The notes beneath the pieces were generated by a model that was not told the DNA's origin, did no database searches, and saw only the letters and a list, made by a program, of their open reading frames with translations. Made by a program: the position numbers and the translations under genes. Shown here one piece after another: positions 9,364 through 19,640 of a stretch of DNA of 64,000 nucleotides. Source of the stretch: Lentisphaerota bacterium (GTDB lineage: Bacteria; Verrucomicrobiota; Lentisphaeria; Victivallales; Victivallaceae); the NCBI GenBank assembly GCA_015061725.1, contig SUVX01000007.1, forward strand, positions 1 through 64,000, in the 5' to 3' direction. The first letter of the stretch is position 1, and each line of letters begins with the position of its first letter.

Positions 9364-11145
9364 ATGGCAAAAGATAACCGATTGCTGACGATTGATGTTG
9401 GCACAGACAGCGTGAAAATGGCGGAATTCAGTTTCGCCCTTGACGGTGCGATTACACTTGATAAATTTGCATTTCAGAAATTTGATTTTCAGTCTGAGTC
9501 GCTGGAGACTCCCGGGTTTGCCGAGATTTATCATGATATGTTGGCAACTTACGGATTTACGGCAAAACAGGTGCGCCTTTCCCTGCCCGCACAGACGTCG
9601 TTCATCCGTTTAAGCAAACTCCCGACTGTTATCGGCTCCCAGAAGGCGATCGGCAAAATCGTTGAATTTGAAGCCCGTCAGAGTGTTCCGTACTCCATGG
9701 ATGAAGTTGAATGGAACTACCAGCTGATGCGCCATGAGTGGGAAGAAGAACGTCTTGAAACTCAGGAAGACGGCAGTCAGCTTGAAATCAAAGAGACTCA
9801 CGAGGAATTTGAAGCTCTCTTTGTTGCCGTCAAAACCGAAAATGTGACTGAATTTACAGATGTCATTGCCGATTCCGGCAAGGATATTCTTTCTGTTAAT
9901 ATTGCCCCCGTTCCGCTTTTCAATGCTGCCAAAGCCACTCAAATCAAGGATGATGAGTGTGCGCTGCTGCTTAATATCGGCAACAAGAGTTCCTGTCTGA
10001 TTATCGGAGATCACAACCGTATCTTCATTCGCAGCATTCCTATTGCCGGACATACGATTACGCTTCAGATTGCCAAAGAGTTCGGAATTTCTGTTGAAGA
10101 GGCCGAAGGTCTTAAAAAACGTTACGGATTTGTCGCTCTCGGCGGTGCTTATGAAGAACCTGAATCTGAACTTGCTTCAACGATTTCAAAAATTGCCCGT
10201 AACGTCATGACCCGTCTGCACGGTGAAATCAGCCGTTCCATCAACGTCTGGCGCAGTCAGCACGGCGGACATGCGCCGGAACGCGTGCTGCTTTCAGGCG
10301 GTGCTTCAAGTATGATGTATCTGCCTGATTTCTTCCAGGAAAAACTGCGTGTTCCGGTGGAATACCTCAATACATTCGGTGCAATCAATATCGGTCCTGA
10401 AGTTGACCGTAACGCTTTGCAGGCTGTCGCTCCGATGTTCCAGGAACTGATCGGAATGAGTATCCGGAATGTTATCCGCTGTCCGCTTGAAATCGTTCTG
10501 CTTCCCCGTTCCATCCGCAAACAGAAAGAGTTGAACCGCCGGAAACCGTATTTCTATGCGGCGGCAGGCACTTTGCTGTTGTGTCTTTCGATTTTTGCCT
10601 CCGGAATGAACATGATGCTGAACTTCAACCAGAAGCGCGTGGACCGTGTTAAGCAGGAGGTCAGCAAGACAGAAGCAAAATATCAGGAAATCAGCGGTCT
10701 TGTGGGACAGCTCAACGGTATAAAAGGTTCGTTTGAAGAAACTGTTCAGTTGTTCAAAGAACGCAACGCCTGGGGTGAAGTTATTGCGGAACTTCAGAGT
10801 CTTATGCCCGATACGATGTGGCTTTTGAGTTTTGAGGGTGTGGGTGATCCTGTTGAAAATACCGAAAACAATGATCCCAATGCTCCGAAAACAGCAGAAG
10901 TTCAGAAGACTGAACGTCAGCGTTTTGAAGAAACAGTTGCTGTCCAGGAAATCAAACGTCTGCGGATAAAAGGCTGTACTCTTGTTTTCAATGATCAGAC
11001 ACTGCAGGAAAAGGAATTGATGGATAAAATCGCCAATTCCAAACATTTTGCTTCTGCTGAGATCGTTGAACGTTTGAAACCCAATGATCTTAATCTTACG
11101 GGGTTTGACATGTATCTCACACTGAAAACACCGATCAAAAAATAA
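9364..11145 (+). CDS. PilM-like pilus assembly protein (Amuc_1101 type) fused to a PilN-like region
   Basis: LLTIDVGTDSVKMAEF, actin-like fold motifs, VLLSGGASSMMYLPDF; C-terminal TM and coiled coil. Confidence 0.85.
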   Translation: MAKDNRLLTIDVGTDSVKMAEFSFALDGAITLDKFAFQKFDFQSESLETPGFAEIYHDMLATYGFTAKQVRLSLPAQTSFIRLSKLPTVIGSQKAIGKIVEFEARQSVPYSMDEVEWNYQLMRHEWEEERLETQEDGSQLEIKETHEEFEALFVAVKTENVTEFTDVIADSGKDILSVNIAPVPLFNAAKATQIKDDECALLLNIGNKSSCLIIGDHNRIFIRSIPIAGHTITLQIAKEFGISVEEAEGLKKRYGFVALGGAYEEPESELASTISKIARNVMTRLHGEISRSINVWRSQHGGHAPERVLLSGGASSMMYLPDFFQEKLRVPVEYLNTFGAINIGPEVDRNALQAVAPMFQELIGMSIRNVIRCPLEIVLLPRSIRKQKELNRRKPYFYAAAGTLLLCLSIFASGMNMMLNFNQKRVDRVKQEVSKTEAKYQEISGLVGQLNGIKGSFEETVQLFKERNAWGEVIAELQSLMPDTMWLLSFEGVGDPVENTENNDPNAPKTAEVQKTERQRFEETVAVQEIKRLRIKGCTLVFNDQTLQEKELMDKIANSKHFASAEIVERLKPNDLNLTGFDMYLTLKTPIKK

Positions 11146-11160
11146 CGGAGTTGACGAAAA

Positions 11161-12492
11161 GTGAATCGTTTTGTAAAACAGAATTTGTTGCTGATTACAG
11201 TGATGAGTATCGCATCTGTAGTCATCCTGGCATTGCTGATTTACTCAGCAATAGTTTATTTTCAGATGAGTCAGTGTATTTCTGAGACGGACAGTTTGCG
11301 GCAGAAGATTGCAACACTTATCCGGCATACGCCTGCGCCTGTTGATGAAAACAAGCCGCTGATCAGTCAGGATATTGCGCTTTATACCAAACTTAACGGC
11401 GAACTTTCAAAGACGATCGGCCGTCCCTATCAACCGGCAGCGGATCGTTTCATTGAGATTCTGATGAATGTCAAGAAAGGTGAAAGCATTGAAGAAGCTC
11501 GCAAAAAATTTATTGAAGAATATAATAACACTGTCGGCAAAGATGAGAATCCCGCACGTCAGGGAATGGCACTTGATGAATTGCGCCGCAAATACCGGAA
11601 TACCTGGGATAAGGCTTTGCAGGAGTTTGTGAAACTTGTGACTCCGTTGACTCAGGAGCCGGATTTGGAACATGATGGAGAAGCATTTGCTTTCTATACG
11701 ATCGGAATCCCCCGTAAAATGCAGAACGATCCGGAAAAACTTTTGACTTATTCCCGCAAGTATCAGGAAAAAATCCACCAGCTTCTGGGGCAGAAAATGC
11801 GTCCTGAAGCGGATGCTCTCGGATTTACATTTATTGAAAACCCGAGTACAACCTACAAGTCTGAAGAAGGGGGCGTTGCTGCTCCTTTCCGTAAAGAGGA
11901 TATTCCGCTTATTTTCCGTCATTGGGATATCATCGGCGATATCTGCAAAAAGATCAGTGTTGTGGATATCAAGTCTCTCAACTTTTTCCATATTCGCGGT
12001 ATCAATAAAGAAAACGGAGCCTACGACGCGACGTTTGTCGGACGCGGTAATTACATGATTACCCATTATTCTTTTGAAGTAACGGCATCTCTTGACAATT
12101 TGCGCAAACTTGCAAACGGTTTCGGCTACGATCCGGCGACCCGGCGTTTCTATATTGTCAGAAGTGTTTTTGTGTACGCTTCTGACATTGAGGCTGCCTC
12201 TGCAAAGCAGTTGTTGAATCCGGTTGCTGTCCAGCAGGAGACCGAGAAGAAGGATGCCGCACCTCAGGTTCGCCGGGGCAGACGCCGTGGTTCTGTTGTG
12301 GAGGAAGTTGCCACAGAAACTCAAGATAGAGAAAAAGAACTTCGTGCCAAATGGCAGGAAGAATTCGAAAAACGTGAAAAGAGTCTGCCGTTTTATCAGC
12401 GAAGCGGCTATGGGGATGTCAAGTTGGGCGGCGCGAGTGAGTACCGGGCTGTTTTTGACATTGAGTATATTGAACTTGCCGGTATGAACTGA
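11161..12492 (+). CDS. Amuc_1100-like pilus-system protein
   Basis: GTG start; N-terminal TM followed by long helical periplasmic region; synteny position. Confidence 0.6.
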   Translation: MNRFVKQNLLLITVMSIASVVILALLIYSAIVYFQMSQCISETDSLRQKIATLIRHTPAPVDENKPLISQDIALYTKLNGELSKTIGRPYQPAADRFIEILMNVKKGESIEEARKKFIEEYNNTVGKDENPARQGMALDELRRKYRNTWDKALQEFVKLVTPLTQEPDLEHDGEAFAFYTIGIPRKMQNDPEKLLTYSRKYQEKIHQLLGQKMRPEADALGFTFIENPSTTYKSEEGGVAAPFRKEDIPLIFRHWDIIGDICKKISVVDIKSLNFFHIRGINKENGAYDATFVGRGNYMITHYSFEVTASLDNLRKLANGFGYDPATRRFYIVRSVFVYASDIEAASAKQLLNPVAVQQETEKKDAAPQVRRGRRRGSVVEEVATETQDREKELRAKWQEEFEKREKSLPFYQRSGYGDVKLGGASEYRAVFDIEYIELAGMN

Positions 12493-12507
12493 TTTTTTTC
12501 TGGAGGA

Positions 12508-13893
12508 ATGACCGTGGATTTCATCAATAAACATTACGAAAAACTGATTCTGCTGGGAATGCTTCTGTTCTTCATCTTTGCGATGGTGAACGTTTGGAGT
12601 ATTGCTTCTCAGACCAAAGATGTCAAAGATTCTGACCTCCGTATTCCGACCCGGCAGGCGGACTACAAACCTCAGGATTCCAAAGATAAAAATCTTCAGC
12701 CTGACAACATCCGGAAAGATGGAACTTTTGTCTGGGCAAAGGCCGGATCCCGGAATAAACAATCTGCCGGTCTTTTTTACAGTGATTTGACCGAATTTCC
12801 GGGACTTGCCGTCTGTTTTGTCGGCAAAGATGATGAGGGCAAAGAAAGCGGCTGCGGAGCTCTGGTTCCCCGTGTGTATTTCAATGATAAACCCTGTCCC
12901 GGCTGCGGACGTATTTTAAAGGTTCCTCCCAAACGTCCGAAAATCCGCCGGAATGTCATTACAGCAGATGACTCAGACGGTGATGGAATGCCCAACTCCT
13001 ATGAAGAAACAAACAAGCTTGACAAAAACAATCCTTACGATGCACTTTATGATGCCGATGGTGATGGATTTGCCAATATTTTTGAAATGGAGAAAAACAC
13101 CAATCCGACGATTGCCCGCAATCATCCGCCGCTGTGGTACCGTTTGCGTCTGGTTGCAGTCCGCCGTGTTGTGCTGCCGGTGAGTTTCCGCGCACTCAAT
13201 ACCAACCGTCAGGAAAACCACAAACGCTGGGATCTTCAGATCAACTATAAGATTTTCAGTCGCGGCAGAGTGACAGAAAGAACGGATCTCAAGCGCGTTA
13301 ATGAAACGATTCAAATTGAAAAACGCCGTTACCGCATCAAAAGAGTGGAGCGCATTATCAGCGACTCTTCAGGCAGCGGCAAAAAGAAAGAGGAACTTGT
13401 TGCAGGCGGTGTGGAAAAGGCTGCTGAAGACAAGGCACAGGATCTTTCCAAGATTTACCTTGAAGAAGAGCTGACTGCTGCTCAGAAGAAAAACGGTGAA
13501 GCACCGGATAAACTTGAAATGCAGATCGGCAAGCCGGTGTATTCTTCAGATCGCCGTCCGATTTTTGAAGATGTCGGTATGCCTGAAGGCAAACGTACGG
13601 AGATGGTTGTCCGTATCGGCGAGCGTTTCCGCATGGGAAATTCCCGTATCGGATATTCTGATTACATCTTGCGTTCTTTTGATGAAAAGAAGATGGTTGC
13701 CAATCTGGAACGTGCCAGAGTTTCCGGCAAGCAGGATCCCGCAAAAGATGAACTGGGCAAGGTTATGCTCGTCACCCGTGAAAGTGAAATTCCTGAAGAC
13801 AGCCGGGTGATTGATATTATCGGTGGAACGGGAGGAATGGCGCCGACTGACAATAATATGGTCAGACAGACGGTCCCGGGACGCAGAAGATAA
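12508..13893 (+). CDS. Amuc_1099-like pilus-system protein with thrombospondin type 3-like Ca-binding repeats
   Basis: N-terminal TM, CGALV...CPGCGR, DDSDGDGMPNSYEE and DADGDGFANIFEM; GTG 12514 may be the true start (GGAGG spacing). Confidence 0.65.
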   Translation: MTVDFINKHYEKLILLGMLLFFIFAMVNVWSIASQTKDVKDSDLRIPTRQADYKPQDSKDKNLQPDNIRKDGTFVWAKAGSRNKQSAGLFYSDLTEFPGLAVCFVGKDDEGKESGCGALVPRVYFNDKPCPGCGRILKVPPKRPKIRRNVITADDSDGDGMPNSYEETNKLDKNNPYDALYDADGDGFANIFEMEKNTNPTIARNHPPLWYRLRLVAVRRVVLPVSFRALNTNRQENHKRWDLQINYKIFSRGRVTERTDLKRVNETIQIEKRRYRIKRVERIISDSSGSGKKKEELVAGGVEKAAEDKAQDLSKIYLEEELTAAQKKNGEAPDKLEMQIGKPVYSSDRRPIFEDVGMPEGKRTEMVVRIGERFRMGNSRIGYSDYILRSFDEKKMVANLERARVSGKQDPAKDELGKVMLVTRESEIPEDSRVIDIIGGTGGMAPTDNNMVRQTVPGRRR

Positions 13894-14014
13894 AGGATTT
13901 TTCAAATATATCACGGTTTTTTTCACCGTATGACTTGATATATTCTAAAAGTGTATGTAAATTAAAAAGGTATAATTAAGTATATATTGAACAAGGGGGA
14001 AGGTGGTGTTTCCT

Positions 14015-16579
14015 ATGCGGATTAAGAAATTTCCGGGTTGTATTGCCGGTATCTTGCCGTTGTTGCTGGTTGTTCAGGCTGCTGAAGCCGGCGATCAGAA
14101 GGAGTCTGTACGTCATATAAAAGCAGTACGTCCTTACAGGGAACCTGTGCAGGTCGTCCGGCACAGGGAAAGAATACAGAAAATCTATGCGGCACAGGAT
14201 GCCAAGTTGGCAAAGGCGGATACTCTTTGCGGTCAGAACAAATTCAAAGAGGCTGTTGCGCTCTGTGAAGATGTGCTGGCTGAATTGGAATTGGAGCTGG
14301 CATCCGTCAGGAATCATGTGGCTTCTTCGCGCGTTGATATGGTGAAAAAGAAAATTGCCGACATCAAAGATCAGTGGAGCCGTGATCTTCTCCGCAAGGC
14401 CCGTCTGGCGGCGGCTGATAAAAAGTATGATGACTGCGTTGCGCTTGCAACTCAGGCGGCGTCACTCAGTCCGCTGCAGAGGGAAGAAGCCAATAATCTG
14501 ATAACTTACGGACGCGGCATGAAATCTGTTCATCAGAAAGAGCAGGATACCGCACTGAGAAAAACCGTTCCCGATCTGAAAAAACAGCAGAGCGAATTCA
14601 AACGTCTGCTCGGGGAAGCCAAAACTTATTTCCGCAACGGCAAACTGGATCTGGCAAGGGATTGCGTTGAAAAGGCCTTTGTTATCAATCCTTATGACCG
14701 TGAGGCGATCATGGTTGCAGGAAACATTTACCGTAAACTTTTCCTCGATGCCTCTTATCGCCGCAGAAGCGATGTTGCCGGTGTGATTGCTTATACGGCC
14801 TGGCAGTGGACTGAGCCGACCTTTAATCTGGTTTTGCCCGACAATATCCCCGGTGCCGAAAAGAGAAGTATCGGTGCTTCCAGTGAGAAACTCAAAAATA
14901 TCCGTTTTGCCGGATTCCACTTTGACGATGCCGACCTTGCCGCTGTGCTGACCTATATTCAGGACCGCAGCAAAGAGGGCGACCCCGAAAAAGATGAACG
15001 TTACAAGGGTGTGACTGTCGGTCACATGCTGACTCCCGATCTGGTTGAAAAGACTCGCGTTACCCTGTCTCTGGATAACGTCTCTCTTGCCTCTGTTCTG
15101 GAGTGTTTGAGTCTGGTGACCGGTTTGAAGTATGAAGTCAGTACCCGTAACGGTCTGACCAGTGTCAACTTTGCTCCCCAGGCGAATGAGATGATTACCC
15201 ATTCCTGGGATGCGCCGCGTAACTTCACGGTGGCTGTGACCGGCAAAACTCCGCCGTCAGCGCTTGAAAGTATGAAAGCTGCCGGTGTGGAAGGCACTGA
15301 AGGTGGTGGCGGCGAAGGCGGAGCCGGAGAGGGCGACACCGGGGGACTTCTGGTTGTTCCCGTCGGTGAAGACTCAAGCAATGACAGTGATGAAACGACT
15401 TTGCTCAAGGGCGGAGCCGTCCGTCAGAACATTGAAATTTCTCCTGAAGAATTGCGCAATTACTTCTCTGAACGCGGCGTGGAGTTCCCCTCCGGAAGTT
15501 CCATCTATTACAGTCCGCGTACCAAGAAGATTGTCGCGACCAACACCCGTGATGCCATCTATAAACTGGACGAACGCATTGACCAGATCGCCGCAGCGGC
15601 AAAACCGCTGGTGATGGTTGAAATCAAGGCAATTGAAATTTCAGAAACCGATTATCAGGATCTGGGATTTGATTGGACGATCAGTTCTTTGAGTTCCGGC
15701 AATATGGATACTGTCACCGGAAATTTGCAAAGCGGTTCACACGGCTGGCAGTTCGGTCAGGGCGTGAACACGCTGCCCGGTGCTGCAATGGCTCTGCTGC
15801 GCGGCGGTACGGGTAAAACGGACGCCAAGACTCCTATCGTGAACAACTGGAATATTTTCCCTGCGCTTTTCGGTTCTCACAATCCGCTGGGTTCCGACAT
15901 TCCGTTGAATATCAGTTTGACGATCAATGCTCTTTCACGCAGTGAACGTACTGAAACGCTTTCTGCGCCCAAAGTCGTTACACAGGACAGACAACGTGCC
16001 ACCGTCAAAATGCAGACGACTTATTACTTCCCCGAAGACTGGGATGAAATGGAAGTTGATGTTATTTCTGCCGATGATGCCGAGCCTGTCTATCAGATTA
16101 CGCCGCCGCTTCCGGACTTCCCTGAAGACGGTGAATCTCTGGGTATCGTTTTTTCAGTGATTCCGACCATCCGTAAAAACCATGACATCAGCCTTGATCT
16201 TGACCTTGCGATGACCAGTTATCTCGGTCCTGACAACTATGAAGTCACCTTTACCGGAATAACTGCCAAAGGTACGACGACTTACACCTACACCGTCTGG
16301 AAACCGATTATCAGTCAGCGTTCCATGAAAACTCAGGTTGATATCAGTGACGGTGAAACGCTGGTTCTCGGCGGAATGGTTCAGAATCAGGCGATTGTCC
16401 GTGTTGACAAGATTCCGATTCTCGGAGATTTGCCGCTGATCGGCAGATTCTTCCAGAGTCAGGCTGAAAACATGGAACGCACCAATCTGCTTATGTTTGT
16501 GACCGCGCGTCTGATTGACGATCACGGCATGCCGATAAAACGCAATCGTGTCAACGCATTGCCGGAATACAACCGCTAA
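14015..16579 (+). CDS. Type II/IV secretin (Amuc_1098-like)
   Basis: Secretin domain LSAPKVVTQDRQRATVK...VDKIPILGDLPLIGRFFQ; TPR-like N-terminus. Confidence 0.88.
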   Translation: MRIKKFPGCIAGILPLLLVVQAAEAGDQKESVRHIKAVRPYREPVQVVRHRERIQKIYAAQDAKLAKADTLCGQNKFKEAVALCEDVLAELELELASVRNHVASSRVDMVKKKIADIKDQWSRDLLRKARLAAADKKYDDCVALATQAASLSPLQREEANNLITYGRGMKSVHQKEQDTALRKTVPDLKKQQSEFKRLLGEAKTYFRNGKLDLARDCVEKAFVINPYDREAIMVAGNIYRKLFLDASYRRRSDVAGVIAYTAWQWTEPTFNLVLPDNIPGAEKRSIGASSEKLKNIRFAGFHFDDADLAAVLTYIQDRSKEGDPEKDERYKGVTVGHMLTPDLVEKTRVTLSLDNVSLASVLECLSLVTGLKYEVSTRNGLTSVNFAPQANEMITHSWDAPRNFTVAVTGKTPPSALESMKAAGVEGTEGGGGEGGAGEGDTGGLLVVPVGEDSSNDSDETTLLKGGAVRQNIEISPEELRNYFSERGVEFPSGSSIYYSPRTKKIVATNTRDAIYKLDERIDQIAAAAKPLVMVEIKAIEISETDYQDLGFDWTISSLSSGNMDTVTGNLQSGSHGWQFGQGVNTLPGAAMALLRGGTGKTDAKTPIVNNWNIFPALFGSHNPLGSDIPLNISLTINALSRSERTETLSAPKVVTQDRQRATVKMQTTYYFPEDWDEMEVDVISADDAEPVYQITPPLPDFPEDGESLGIVFSVIPTIRKNHDISLDLDLAMTSYLGPDNYEVTFTGITAKGTTTYTYTVWKPIISQRSMKTQVDISDGETLVLGGMVQNQAIVRVDKIPILGDLPLIGRFFQSQAENMERTNLLMFVTARLIDDHGMPIKRNRVNALPEYNR

Positions 16580-16588
16580 GTAACGACT

Positions 16589-19069
16589 ATGGAGTTTTTG
16601 AATATGAATCAAAAATCAAAATGGAGTTTTGGAGTGCTGCTGATTGCTGTTGCTGTATCAGGAGCAGATACAACCGGCAAAAATGCCGCCGCACTGGAAC
16701 AGCGGCTTATTGTCAATCGTGTTGACCACGGCAGACAGGAAGTTGAACGCAAGGGCGACGAACTTGTGCGCAATGCCAATATGAAACTTGCTGCCGGAGA
16801 ATACATGGCTGCCTGCAGTCTGTATCGTGTGGCTAAATTGGAGTTCAAAAAGTTCAACTCCCCCTATTTCAGCAGAAAAATGGAGTTCTGTGACCGTCAG
16901 ATTTCCCGTTGTTACTATCTTCAGGCAGAGGATGCCATCCGTGATGCCGACAGAAGTTATCAGCGCGGAGATTTTGAAACGGCAATCAAACTTTGCAAAG
17001 AGGCATTGAAATATTGTCCGGAACAGGCAGATCGTCTTGAAGCTCTGATTGCTCAGTATGAAAAGAGAAAAAATCATGCTGCCGAGCGTGACAGTGTCAG
17101 TGCGGAACGTCTTGTTCCCAATAAGAAAAATCAGGAATATCAGATTGAAGTGTTGCTGGAACAGGGACGTAAACTGGTTGCCGCCAATGAACTTGGTGCC
17201 GCCATCCGCAAATACCAGGAAATTATGTTGATCGACCCCTACAATGCCGCAGCTGTCAAGAGCCTTGAAGGCGTTTATACCCGTATCGGAAAGATCGGTG
17301 ATGCCCGTTACAATGCGACGCACCGCCGTATGCTTTCTGAAACAGAGTGGAAATTTGCCACGCCTGTGTTCCCGGAATCCGATGGAAAAGGAAACTCCGT
17401 CAACTTTTTGTCCGGCAGTACAAAAACTAAGCAGCCCGCCGGAAGTTCAGCATTGGCTCAGAAACTTAATTCCATTGTCATCAAAGAATTTTCTTTTGAC
17501 GACATTCCGATTTCCGTCGTGGTCAACCACCTGCGTGAATTGACCAAACAGCATGATCCGGCACACCTGGGTGTCAACTTTGTTTATCTGCCCAAAAACG
17601 TTGTCCGTCTGGATGCCAAACCCATTGAGGGAGCTACTCAGACTGCCGGCGGAGAAGAGGGTGGAGTTCCTGCTCCTGCTCCCGCACCTGCTGCTGCGCC
17701 CGCTGCTGCACCTGCTGCGGCTGCCGCTGTTGAAGGTGGAGAAGCCGGTGCCGAAGGTGCCGGTGCTGATGCCAATCAGCCGCCGCCGGAAAAAACGGTC
17801 AGTTTCAGTCTTAAAGATGCGACTGCCATGGAGGTTCTCCGCAAATTCAAAACGCAGTACGGTATCAAATACAAAATCACTGATAATTATGTTATTATCG
17901 CTCCTGAACATGTTTCTCTGGGCGATATGGAAAACCGCGTGTTCAATGTGGAAATCACGGATTTTGATTCCAATGAAGATCTTAAAAACCGTCTGGTTGC
18001 CGCCGGTATCTCTTACGGTCCCGGAACCAGTCTGATCTATGACCGCAACATCGGTTGTGTCTATGCAACCAATACGGCGGATAATCTTGAAAAAACAGAA
18101 AAGTTCCTTGAAGAGGAATACAACCGTGCTGAACCGATGATTCAGGTCATGCTCAAGATTATTGAGTTGAGCCAGAAAGATATTAACGAGCTTGCTTTCA
18201 ACTGGCAGTATTCCGTCAACTCCAACAGACCGACTGTCAATCCGGACGGTACGCTCCGTACTCAGACTGTTATTCAGCAGAACAGCAACGAATTGTTGCG
18301 TTACTATCGCGCCGATGATGCCAATCCGGAAATTGCCGGAGCAGTTCCGGATTCAACGTTGAATTATGTCTGGCAGGATTCCAGCGGAACCAAACTGGTT
18401 GCCAGTATGTTTGCGTTGAACTGGGCAGACAGCGGTGATGTGCTGTACTCTCCCAGAGTGACCGTCCGCAACAATCAGTTGGGTACGGTTTATATGGGTA
18501 CTGTGCGTTACTTCCCTGATGAGTGGGAAATGACAGATTCAACGACATCCAACACCACTACAACCGAATCTTCTCCACAGCCGACTTTCAGTGATGATCC
18601 GGAATATCTGGGTTTGAAGATTTCTGTTCAGCCGCAGATTCTTGACGAAAGCCGTGTTATTCAGGTCAGAGTCAACTTCCCGATCAAGACATTCGTCAAC
18701 TGGATGGTGTTTGATGCCCGTCAGAAAAGTTCCAGTACCGAAGGCGGAAGTTCCAGCGAAGATGGTGAGTACTTCAAGATGCCGATTTTCAACGACCGTT
18801 CTGTGGATACCGTTGTTCAGGTTTATGACGGAGATACGGTGCTTGTCGGCGGCGTGGCAACTGACTTGACCAAGAGCTATCATGACAAGATTCCGATTCT
18901 CGGTGATATCCCGTTCATCGGCCGTTTCTTCCAGTCCAGATATTCTCAGGCAGAAAAGGGCAATATGCTTATCTTCCTCAGCTGCAAGATTGTCAATCCG
19001 GATGGAAGCGCAAAATATCCCGAAGGCAAACGCCCCAACGGTGTTGTCAATTTCGGACAGAACCTTTAA
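16589..19069 (+). CDS. Second secretin (paralogue of the preceding gene)
   Basis: VLVGGVATDLTKSYHDKIPILGDIPFIGRFFQS; same TPR-like N-terminal layout; ATG 16604 also possible. Confidence 0.88.
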   Translation: MEFLNMNQKSKWSFGVLLIAVAVSGADTTGKNAAALEQRLIVNRVDHGRQEVERKGDELVRNANMKLAAGEYMAACSLYRVAKLEFKKFNSPYFSRKMEFCDRQISRCYYLQAEDAIRDADRSYQRGDFETAIKLCKEALKYCPEQADRLEALIAQYEKRKNHAAERDSVSAERLVPNKKNQEYQIEVLLEQGRKLVAANELGAAIRKYQEIMLIDPYNAAAVKSLEGVYTRIGKIGDARYNATHRRMLSETEWKFATPVFPESDGKGNSVNFLSGSTKTKQPAGSSALAQKLNSIVIKEFSFDDIPISVVVNHLRELTKQHDPAHLGVNFVYLPKNVVRLDAKPIEGATQTAGGEEGGVPAPAPAPAAAPAAAPAAAAAVEGGEAGAEGAGADANQPPPEKTVSFSLKDATAMEVLRKFKTQYGIKYKITDNYVIIAPEHVSLGDMENRVFNVEITDFDSNEDLKNRLVAAGISYGPGTSLIYDRNIGCVYATNTADNLEKTEKFLEEEYNRAEPMIQVMLKIIELSQKDINELAFNWQYSVNSNRPTVNPDGTLRTQTVIQQNSNELLRYYRADDANPEIAGAVPDSTLNYVWQDSSGTKLVASMFALNWADSGDVLYSPRVTVRNNQLGTVYMGTVRYFPDEWEMTDSTTSNTTTTESSPQPTFSDDPEYLGLKISVQPQILDESRVIQVRVNFPIKTFVNWMVFDARQKSSSTEGGSSSEDGEYFKMPIFNDRSVDTVVQVYDGDTVLVGGVATDLTKSYHDKIPILGDIPFIGRFFQSRYSQAEKGNMLIFLSCKIVNPDGSAKYPEGKRPNGVVNFGQNL

Positions 19070-19092
19070 TTTTCAAGTATGCAATTTTTAAC

Positions 19093-19117
19093 ACGGCACC
19101 GGCAACGGTGCCGTTTC
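19093..19117 (+). terminator. Hairpin after secretin operon
   Basis: ACGGCACCG-GCAA-CGGTGCCGT perfect 9-bp stem followed by a short T run. Confidence 0.5.
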
Positions 19118-19140
19118 AACATTCAGGAGGATAAAGAATA

Positions 19141-19632
19141 ATGATTACTCTCAAAACCACTTTCGGCGATATTTCCATTGAGCTTTTTGAAAAAGAAGCA
19201 CCGATCACGACCAAAAACTTTCTTGAGTATGTGCGTTCAGGTTTTTACAAGGATACTTTGTTTCACCGTGTTATTCCGGGATTTATGATTCAGGGCGGCG
19301 GCATGGATTGCGATTTCAACCATAAAGAAACCAATGCACCGATCAAGAATGAAGCGACCAATCAGATTTCCAATACGCGCGGAACGATTGCCATGGCGCG
19401 TACCGGTGTCGTGGATTCTGCCACCAGTCAGTTTTTTATCAATCTTGTCGATAATGACTTTTTGAATTTCCGTGCGCCGGTGCCGCAGTATTTCGGCTAT
19501 TGTGTTTTCGGTAAAGTCGTTTCCGGCATGGATGTCGTTGATAAGATTGCCGGAGTTAAAACCGGTGTCCGCGGCATGCACCGTGATGTTCCCGTGGATA
19601 ACGTTGTGATTCTGGATGCTGTTGAGGAGTAA
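19141..19632 (+). CDS. Peptidylprolyl isomerase, cyclophilin type
   Basis: [43 protein letters not shown]. Confidence 0.95.
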   Translation: MITLKTTFGDISIELFEKEAPITTKNFLEYVRSGFYKDTLFHRVIPGFMIQGGGMDCDFNHKETNAPIKNEATNQISNTRGTIAMARTGVVDSATSQFFINLVDNDFLNFRAPVPQYFGYCVFGKVVSGMDVVDKIAGVKTGVRGMHRDVPVDNVVILDAVEE

Positions 19633-19640
19633 AAGAAAAA

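Noticed and set aside
11407-12762. 451-aa antisense ORF over the Amuc_1100/1099-like genes
   Set aside because: Antisense shadow of coding genes; no recognisable domain.
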